Shown here one piece after another: positions 56,409-64,000 of a stretch of DNA of 64,000 nt. The stretch covers positions 47,718,430 through 47,782,429 of the forward strand of contig CM019692.1 of assembly GCA_009760885.1 (NCBI GenBank), given 5' to 3'. Source of the DNA: Achatina immaculata (taxonomy: Eukaryota; Mollusca; Gastropoda; Stylommatophora; Achatinidae). The first letter of the stretch is position 1, and each line of letters begins with the position of its first letter. Position numbers and translations under genes: made by a program. Under the pieces are notes generated by a model. That model was not told where the DNA came from. It ran no database searches and saw nothing but the letters and a program-made list of their open reading frames with translations.

Positions 56409-57005
56409 ATGAGCTACCAAACATGCCACTCATCTACCCTAAGTGTCTGGTTTTCATGCGCCAGATATTCGCCTTCGCCCCTTCTCCTGTCAGTTTAAAC
56501 AGTTCTGCCACAGGAAGGCCAGGAGCTGGACTTGACTGCCAGAGGCTGTTTGAGACGCACGCCGTTGGAGTGGAGATCGAATTCTCCACCCCACCTCCGG
56601 CAATAACAGTCCTTAGAACCTGCCCAGTCCCTACATTCGCTGCTCTCCTGTATTACCTAACCTTTGTTAGCTGAGGTCGGTCCCGTACCCGTAACCAATC
56701 ATCACCTTAAGGCACTACATCTAAATCCCACACTGACATTGTATCCTCAGCCTCAGCCATCCAGAATCTGCCTCGTTTGATGCTTCTGTCCTTCAACCCC
56801 AGCCCCTTATGGAGGGGATGGTCCTTCATGCCAGCATGGCCGCTACAGGAGTATCCCTGATGCAGCCCAAGACCACTCTCTTTGCCTCGTTCTGTACACG
56901 CATTTATATCATTATAATGAGTGAAAGCAGATGTAGAGTGATTATAGATGTTTTTGTTGTCGCTGCTGCCGCTGCTGCTGTTATAGTTCTATCTTCCTGG
57001 AAATA
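56409..57005. other. No gene seen
   Basis: GC-richer than average, with a CTG/CCG run near 56958-56978. No domain recognised. Confidence 0.4.
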
Positions 57006-57262
57006 TAGACCGGCTAGCGTAGTGGTTAGAGCACTCGTCCAGCAGCCGAATGGTAGAGGGTTCGAATCCCCGGCTAAGCGGGGTTTTTTTTTTCGACCAA
57101 TGCCGCCCCGAGGTCGACCCAGCCTAGTAAAATAGGTAGCAGAGAAAATCTTGGAAGGAAAGGCAGCGATGAAAGGAACTGGCCACCCTACCTCATACGC
57201 AGATGGCCCAGCATATTGAGGTCTCTAACGCTTCATCCCCTACGGCATTTGCTATGGGACTA
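57006..57262 (+). mobile_element. tRNA-derived SINE, type 1, copy 2
   Basis: A box TAGCGTAGTGGTTAGAGC, B box GGTTCGAATCC, body 'CAGCATATTGAGGTCTCTAA' and 'GGCATTTGCTATGGGACTA'. It is better preserved than the copy at 757 and has an extra GGGGTTTTTTTTT after the head. Confidence 0.93.
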
Positions 57263-57274
57263 CCTACCTCCCTG

Positions 57275-57595
57275 GAACTGCGAGCACGGTGTTCTCTGCA
57301 GCTGTCGTAGTTAAAGATACAGCATCGTGTCCATCTGTGAGTGAGTTATGATGGCTGTTTTATCAGTCCCTGAGAGCAATAATTCTTAGCAGACTCACAG
57401 CCATGGGGACTATAACGACTCTCCTCCCCTCCCCCCCCCCCCAGGTAGCCAAGCTGGATCTGTTACTGGGAATATCGACGAAGAGGTGGGACAGGGTCTT
57501 GATCAGTTATGGGCCTCCAGCTATGAGTATGCATGTCAGCGATGGGCCGCTGACTGCCAAATTCAAGAGCACCTCCACCACCCCACCCCCAAGCC
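57275..57595 (-). repeat. Dispersed repeat X, copy 4, minus strand
   Basis: Reverse-complemented it gives 'CTGACTGCC' complement order, 'CCTGTCCCACCTCTTCGTCG', 'CCCCATGGCTGTGAGTCTGC' and 'ACACGATGCTGTATCTTTAA', ending 'GAACACCGTGCTCGCAG'. It abuts the 3' end of the SINE. No microsatellite follows its right end here. Confidence 0.85.
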
Positions 57596-58289
57596 ACAAA
57601 AAACCCCATGATTAGGAATAAAATAAGCAAGAGATTGAAAAATATACATAATAAATGTATAGCGTATCTTTTTCTTACACGTTCCGTCCTTCTTCTGTGT
57701 AAACAAAGCCCCCAAGGAAACACAAACAACGATTACGTGTGGTTTCAAGGTGTCTCTCGACACTACTTCCCGGGCGATTGTACATTTTCATTTTGAAGAA
57801 GCAACAACATCGGCCAGGAAATGCCCTGTACCTACTCCATGCCGTCTACGTGAGAGAATGTAGTAGTCTGTCAACGAAGGGCCATCGACGTCTAAAATTC
57901 ACAAATCCTAGTGCAGTGATTCGCACGTGGTGCCATCAGTTTCGACAGCGTTAATCAAACTTTTAAAACAAGTAGCTCTCAAGAGGGCTTTCACTGGAGA
58001 AAATTGGCAAGAAAATTATTTCACCCCCAGCCCAACTATAATGCACTGCGCTTATTGTCAAAGTTGCCGGATAGACCTTTGTACGATAAAAAAAGCCTGT
58101 TCAAATAATGTAACAGCGAAAACTGGGGTAGAAAGAGTTATTATCGGGCAAGTTTTGCCTCGTCAATCCGTTCTATCATTTTGACATGGCGAAGTACTGA
58201 GCTTTGTAAGGATTGAGAAGATTTGGCTGTAATAATTACATGAAAAGAATAACAGGATGACTAAGATTTACACTGGAAAATATTTAACT
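57596..58289. other. No gene seen
   Basis: Unique-looking sequence. Short frames show no family features. Confidence 0.4.
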
Positions 58290-58575
58290 TCTGTAGAAGC
58301 TACAGAAAAAACCTTGTCAAAAAGATAAGAGAGAGACAATGTACTTTCATAGGACATGCAATGAGAAGAGGGGGCATTGAAAATATTATAACAACAGGAA
58401 AAATAGAAGGAAGAAGATCAAGAGGAAGACCAAGAGAAATGATACTGGACAGTCTGACGGTATGGTGTGAGAGGAGATCACCAACTGAACTGATGGCCTG
58501 CATGAAGGATCGGATACTCTGGAGAAGCATAATAGCCAACGCCAGTCGGCACGGCACATGATGTTGATGATGAGA
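58290..58575 (+). mobile_element. LINE family E, 3' end with GAT-type tail
   Basis: 'MRRGGIENIITTGKIEGRRS', 'RGRPREMILDSLTVW', 'WRSIIANASRHGT' and stop, then GATGTTGATGATGAG. The copy at 61430-61920 ends at the same 'HGT' point with a TAA repeat. Confidence 0.83.
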
Positions 58576-58624
58576 AGCTACAGAAAAGGCTATATACGAG
58601 TATAACTTCCGTAGAAGCTAAAAA

Positions 58625-58862
58625 AAAAAAGGCAAACTTCAGTAGAAGGTACAGAAAAGGCTAGAGTGGCATTTCTGCAGCTGAGAAACATCTGGAAGGG
58701 CAAGGGGAATGTCATTAACGACAAAGTTTACTGTTAAATCGGTCATGTTGTATTGATTAGAAACATAGACAGCATCAGTCAAAGGTACAAAGAGACTGCA
58801 GACCTTTGTTAAAACCTGGGTAAGGAAGATCTTTCAGATTAGATGGTCAAATAACACCAGCA
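58625..58862 (+). mobile_element. LINE family C fragment leading into a tandem array
   Basis: 'GTACAGAAAAGGCTAGAGTG' and 'TTCTGCAGCTGAGAAACATC', then 'GGAAGATCTTTCAGATTAGA' and 'TGGTCAAATAACACCAGCAA' match 480-740 of the window (LINE C post-RT region 'AAFLHLRKI..', 'RKILQIRWPDNVSN'). It continues without a break into the 51-bp repeat. Confidence 0.85.
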
Positions 58863-59666
58863 ACAAAGAGCTGTGGCAAGAATAAAACAACCCACAGTGA
58901 AAGACCATCAACAACAAAGAGCTGTGGCAAGAATAAAACAACCCACAGTGAAAGACCATCAACAACAAAGAGCTATGGCAAGAATAAAACAACCCACAGT
59001 GAAAGACCATCAACAACAAAGAGCTATGGCAAGAATAAAACAACCCACAGTGAAAGACCATCAACAACAAAGAGCTATGGCAAGAACGAAACAACCCACA
59101 GTGAAAGACCATCAACAACAAAGAGCTATGGCAAGAATAAAACAACCCACAGTGAAAGACCATCAACAACAAAGAGCTATGGCAAGAACGAAACAACCCA
59201 CAGTGAAAGACCATCAACAACAAAGAGCTATGGCAAGAACGAAACAACCCACAGTGAAAGACCATCAACAACAAAGAGCTATGGCAAGAACGAAACAACC
59301 CACAGTGAAAGACCATCAACAACAAAGAGCTATGGCAAGAATAAAACAACCCACAGTGAAAGACCATCAACACAAAGAGCTATGGCAAGAACGAAACAAC
59401 CCACAGTGAAAGACCATCAACAACAAAGAGCTATGGCAAGAATAAAACAACCCACAGTGAAAGACCATCAACAACAAAGAGCTATGGCAAGAATAAAACA
59501 ACCCACAGTGAAAGACCATCAACAACAAAGAGCTATGGCAAGAACGAAACAACCCACAGTGAAAGACCATCAACAACAAAGAGCTATGGCAAGAACGAAA
59601 CAACCCACAGTGAAAGACCATCAACAACAAAGAGCTATGGCAAGAATAAAACAACCCACAGTGAAA
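58862..59666. repeat. 51-bp minisatellite derived from LINE C coding sequence, about 16 copies
   Basis: Unit: 'CAACAAAGAGCTATGGCAAG' + 'AATAAAACAACCCACAGTGA' + 'AAGACCATCAA'. In LINE C at 735 and 1015 the same order is seen (AGCAATGAAATGCTGG, then ACGAACCAACCCACAGTAAAAGA). Since 51 is 17 codons, both strands stay open for about 178 codons (MARIKQPTVKDHQQQRA on plus). One unit lacks three bases (59368). Confidence 0.95.
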
Positions 59667-60224
59667 AAAGGAGGGGGGAGGGGTTGGATTTAATACTTCC
59701 ACTTTATGTTACCTGTACTTCTACTTTATGTTACCTGTGAAAGTTACAGTTATAATCCACTTTCTGTCTGTTTCTAATATTCTATGGTCCTTGGAATAAC
59801 GAACCAGAAATAAAAAATATAATTACAATCCAGAGTATAATTATATATATATAAAAAAAAGAAATTTGAAAAGTACATAACATCTTTATAGGACAAGAGG
59901 AAGAAAGTTTCGAAACGATAGTGCTGAAATGTGTGTAGAATTTTTTTTAAATATTTTTTTTTATTCTTTCCTACAGTATAGTCTTCTGTACAGCACGCGC
60001 CTTAAACATCTCTCAGTTTGGTCACTTATATTGTCAGTCAACATTGTAAATACTTTCCCATTTTCCACTAGTTCATATACCCTTGGGATACACGGGCTGA
60101 AGCTTTCATTCCAGAACTGTACTGTATTATATGACCAATTCACCCACTTTTTTTTTCTCTCATTTCTAGCTCTATTAAGCATTTCGGACGATTTCAGTCT
60201 CTGTTATTTTATAGAACTCTGCAG
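59667..60224. other. No gene seen
   Basis: AT-rich with poly-T and poly-A runs. No domain. Confidence 0.45.
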
Positions 60225-60455
60225 GGAACGAAGACGCTGTCCGCTTTGGCAATCAGCTAACGGGATAGGGTTGCCATTTTCCCCATGGTGTTGGAGTCTG
60301 CTAAAGAAGTATTTCACTATCCCTGCCTTTTAGTTTCACTCAGAGACTAAAGAAATGTCCGCCATAACCTGCTCCAAGAATAACACGGTGCTGTGCCTCA
60401 ACATGCTTACCGTATCCGCTGCAAAGAACACAGCTCGAAGTTTCGGGGAGAAGAC
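60225..60455 (+). repeat. Dispersed repeat X, copy 5 (internal deletion)
   Basis: 'GAAGACGCTGTCCGCTTTGG', 'GGTGTTGGAGTCTGCTAAAG', 'ATAACCTGCTCCAAGAATAA', 'GCTGTGCCTCAACATGCTTA' and 'CGCTGCAAAGAACACAGCTC'. The block with CTGTCCCACC is missing. Confidence 0.82.
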
Positions 60456-60611
60456 AGGCCATTATTTCCGTGTTCACCTTATGGCGTATTGTTTTGTTTC
60501 GCTCGTTTCTCCATATAAAAGCGTAAATAAAAGTTACTTTTAAAGACCAATGTGCCCATTGGAAGTATTAAGGTATATCCATATTAGTTTTTCAGAAACT
60601 TGCAGGCAGAT

Positions 60612-61140
60612 TGTCAACTTAAATGCTGTTTCATTTTGAGAGAATATGAACTATATTGTCTTTATAGTCGGCTTGAACATCCGACTACTGTCATCAATGC
60701 TCCCTCTAAGCCGCAGTAGCTATATATACATAGACTCATTCGTGCTTAAACGAGAACACGATCTCCTCCGATCCGTTGGCATTCCTTCGTGCTCAACGTA
60801 CAAAATCCCGACCGACTTCAACTCTACATCTTTTCTCTTTTATACTAGGTCAGCTGCTTGTCCGCCCGATGTTGCGCAACCATCGGCCGAACATGCGTTG
60901 ACCCTGTTTTGTTGTTTTGGCATAAAAACTTGTAGTCAAAGACCTATTTCTGTCCTACACTTGTAGAGGTTCAACAGTCGAAATCTATTTCAGTTGAAAT
61001 GCTGTTTCATTTTGAGAGAATGTGAACTATATTGTCTTTATAGTCTGCTTGAACATCCGACTACTGTCATCAATGTTCCCTCTAAGCTGCAGTAGCGTGC
61101 GCTTATGCACACATTTTTACCCTTAGCGCACAGATTTCTA
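60612..61140. repeat. Direct duplication of about 110 bp, 378 bp apart
   Basis: 'AATGCTGTTTCATTTTGAGA' to 'TCATCAATG.TCCCTCTAAG' occurs at 60620-60723 and 60998-61097 with few changes. The second copy ends in 'GTTCCCTCTAAGCTGCAGTA' plus a GCGCTTATGCAC stretch reminiscent of hAT termini. Confidence 0.75.
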
Positions 61141-61429
61141 GTTCATGGCACGAACATGCGATATAATGACGAAATTTGTTATTGATTCACGCACGGCTAT
61201 AAAGCTACTAGTTCTTTTGGCTCATGAAGTAGGACTTTTTTCTCGCAGCACTCCACACATTAGAGGTCACAGACTGTCACAATGTCCTAATTATTCCTTA
61301 TTTAAGTGGAAATGCTCTCTATGTTCATAACAGTATGATACTCTTTTCCTCACTTTTATGAACATTTTCTTATCTGTTAGTATCTTCTTCATGCCAAAAA
61401 AAAAACTGCCTCTGCCCCACCTCCCCTTG

Positions 61430-61920
61430 TTTTATTTGTGAAGCATGGATTGACAAGCAATGTCAGTGCTGCATAGAGCCAATATTGCTGTATGGTTGTG
61501 AAACTTGGAGAGTCAGCAAGAAGATGATAACGAAACTGGAAGCAGCAAAGATATGGTTTTTCAGAAAAATGCAACAAATAACCTGACCAGACAGAAAACC
61601 AAACGAAGAGATCCTCCAAGAAGTGTCAAGTGTCAAAACACCGAAAACTAGTTAGAATAAGAAAAAAAAAAGACAACCAACATTTCTTGGATAAGTCATC
61701 AGAGGACAGAAAATGGAGAACCTAGTGATCACTGGAAAATTCAAGGGAAAAAAAGGAGACCAAGAGAAAAATATCCCCATGGACTGAGCTAGTGGCGTGG
61801 AAAAAGAAATGCATTCGAACTAATCGGAAACACCAAGGGCCGCGCAAGATGGAGGGGCATGATCGTCAATGCTATCCAGCACGGCACATAATAATAATAA
61901 TAATAATAATAATAATATTA
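61430..61920 (+). mobile_element. LINE family E, 3' part, with (TAA)n tail
   Basis: 'EPILLYGCETWRVSKKMITK', 'LEAAKIWFFRKMQQIT', later 'KMEGHDRQCYPARHI' in a shifted frame, which in the family frame is '..NAIQHGT'. It ends in TAA units at 61889-61920. Confidence 0.83.
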
Positions 61921-63339
61921 ATAATTGGAAAACATATGAATCTAGAAACCAACTTTCAACCTAAATATGCCAACCATATCTGTTGTCAACCATATCTTTC
62001 TAAATACCTCACAATTCACATTCTATTAAAAAAAAAAAGATCACAATTATCAATAAACTTAACTCTTTCACTTCAGAATTAATTTCCATGCTCTCTCAGA
62101 ATATAGTTTGATGAAGAATTTTAGTAGGAAGAAAATGGAAGGAAGTTTTTCTATAATTTAAAAGTATGGGGTTGGGTTAGATAGGTACTACATTTAATTT
62201 TAGACTGTGCCTAAATATCACTCTGAGCATTGATTTGCATAAGTGTGCAAGATCTACCAACATTGCCAGCGTTGTTTTGGACTGAAAGAGTTAAGAGTTT
62301 GATGGATAGTATTTGACGCACTAAGCACACATTTATAATCACTTACTCAACATCTTAAATGCGCAGAAAGTATCACTTACACGACATCTTAAACGCGCAG
62401 AAAGTATCACTTACACAACATCTTAAACGCGCAGAAAGTATCACTTACACAACATCTTAAACACACAGAAAGTACCGAAAAAAACAAAACTGTTTATCAT
62501 GCCCTACTGCTGAACAGATTTTCGTAAGCTAAAGAAAGGGAAACGTCATTTATTACTGTATGAGTAGTTAGTAAAGTTCTGATATGAATTTAACACTGAA
62601 CTGTTTTTTTTTAACCATTTGACGACGAAATGGGGCCCTTAACTGCCATGCATTTATGGTTCCTTGTGTTCTTGATGGAAGCAATTTTTTTTCTTTCACC
62701 TCTATGTGTCTTGTAAAATGACACTTCACGAAGAAAACTGAACTTATGTTATATGACTTTATATGATCACTAACGCCTGTTTTCTTATGGAAGTGTGGCT
62801 AACAAGAGTCGAATCAAGAGACACGGTAACGAAAATAGGGGTAATTTGTCATGGATAAACTGCTCCATGGAATATCATATTAAACTGCTGGAAGTAAAAT
62901 ACCCTAATATAAGACACAATCGTTGTATAAAGGGCGCAAGAAGAACTAGAAATCAGCATAGAACTGGCATTATTGTGCTGTAGGTGATATATTCTCTTCA
63001 AAACAACTCTGGCAGGATTAGTAAATCGTGCACGCCTGTGTGAATCAATGCTCACGGCGATATTTAGGTAAAGTTTATAAAATGAAAAGAAGCACATTTC
63101 TAACCCAAACCATATTTGTAAATTATAGAGCAACTTCTTTCCAGTTTCTTTTTTACCAAAATTTGTCAACACAATTTATTCTGACAGAGCGTAGAAATGA
63201 ACTCAGGAGTGAAAGAGTTAAATTAAAGAGCAGTGAATCAGTTAAATTACTGGACTTGTCCGGGACGTACGGATGATTATTTGAACCTGTCGCTGCATAA
63301 AAATCTCACGTGTGTTGTGAAGCCACAGGTGTAAATGTT
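61921..63339. other. No gene seen; one short 34-bp array
   Basis: 62339-62470 holds four copies of 'ACTTACACAACATCTTAAAC' + 'GCGCAGAAAGTATC'. The rest is AT-rich with short frames and no domain. Confidence 0.6.
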
Positions 63340-63835
63340 TAATATTTTACAAAGAATACCAGGTAACGAAGCGGCCGACATCCTAGCAAAAGAAGGTGGC
63401 AGATTACCTCAAACGGATATAAGCATGACACACGAGGAAGCCAAATCTGTGATAAGATTAACATTCGAGAACAAATGGGCAAAAGAACACCTGCCATCAG
63501 AAAAATGACACTTATTACTAACTCAGCAGAAAGGAGCAAGCGGTCATCTTTCCGCTCCGCACCCGTCACAACAGCCTGGTGTGCCACCTTTTCAACAAGC
63601 TGAAGATCGGTTCAACCGGATATGTGGCACGTGTGGCACTGGTAAAAATGACGAGAGAACATATTCTACAGGAGTGCCCAACATTTGAGGTGCAGAGAAA
63701 CCATACGTGGCCAGCACATATACCAGTTCAAGAGAAGCTATATGGGGATGTACATCAACTCCGGCTGACCACCGGTTACTTTAGAAGTACACAAGTCGAC
63801 GTCTGAGAATGATCGAAGAAGAATAAGGCAAAGAA
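63340..63835 (+). mobile_element. LINE 3' end: RNase H C-terminus plus Cys/His motif region
   Basis: 'RIPGNEAADILAKEGGRLPQ' and 'AKSVIRLTFENKWAKEH' (RNase H end, active-site D in GNEAAD), then after frameshifts 'VCHLFNKLKIGSTGY', 'MTREHILQECPTFEVQRN' (the HxxxxC motif found at the end of RNase H-bearing LINEs) and 'YFRSTQVDV' before the stop at 63804. A different subfamily from the copies at 30.8 and 54.5 kb. Confidence 0.82.
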
Positions 63836-64000
63836 TAAACTTTTAAAAAGGATAATTATTGTTTTATTTCAGGACAGATTCTTTAAAAGGCATGTAAAAA
63901 ATGACCAATGATAACATGAGAAACTGTACAGAAACATTGAACATACACATCCCAGAGCTAACGTCAAGAATTCGTTATTTAGAATGCGATATCTGTGTAA

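Noticed and set aside
58834..59702. 178-residue repeat proteins on both strands
   Set aside because: 51-bp LINE-derived tandem repeat, open on both strands only because the period is a multiple of three.
62795..62983. Small basic protein
   Set aside because: No conserved feature, no splice context, frame length within chance for this composition.

Overview
The window is animal nuclear DNA. Supporting this are spliced exons with GT..AG borders, tRNA-headed SINEs, many decayed non-LTR retrotransposons, Tc1/mariner and pogo/Tigger-type DNA transposons, and the 5' part of a metazoan-type 18S rRNA sequence. The repeat make-up (endonuclease-reverse-transcriptase LINEs, microsatellite-rich intergenic DNA) suggests a lophotrochozoan, most likely a mollusc. 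That assignment is inference, not proof.

The one cellular protein-coding gene I can support lies on the minus strand from about 27746 down to 8450. It is a core-2/I-branching type beta-1,6-N-acetylglucosaminyltransferase (GCNT family, Golgi type II membrane enzyme). I rebuilt it from six exons whose splice sites and reading-frame phases all agree: 27746-27349, 22499-22234, 20995-20865, 17849-17616, 15831-15727 and 8619-8450. Together they encode about 433 residues, close to the whole enzyme. Only a short N-terminal piece with the start codon is missing. Its introns are packed with transposons and minisatellites, and one 34-bp minisatellite is made of copies of the gene's own 3' splice site.

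Layout: 0.4-7.3 kb, LINE remnants with a nested SINE and two adjacent Tc1-like elements. 7.4-27.7 kb, the GCNT gene with intronic LINEs (two long ones at 10-15.3 kb), SINEs, a pogo-like element and tandem repeats. 28-34.8 kb, a Tigger-like transposase remnant, LINE and RNase H pieces, and a mariner inserted in an AT repeat. 35-41 kb, a 300-bp dispersed repeat and two separate 41-bp minisatellites. 42.2-43.7 kb, a chimera of pre-rRNA (5'ETS plus 220 bp of 18S) and a hairpin-rich element. 44-47.8 kb, LINE copies. 48.2-53.3 kb, two large arrays (23 bp and 38 bp) with higher-order structure. 53.7-58.6 kb, more LINE pieces and a second copy of the hairpin-rich element. 58.9-59.7 kb, a 51-bp array grown from LINE coding sequence. 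60-64 kb, further repeat and LINE pieces.

A recurring theme is that tandem arrays arise from pieces of functional sequence (a splice site, a transposase stop region, a LINE reading frame), and that LINE copies end in a different simple repeat each time. No bacterial-type operon, CRISPR array or intact tRNA gene was seen. No transposon reading frame here is intact.
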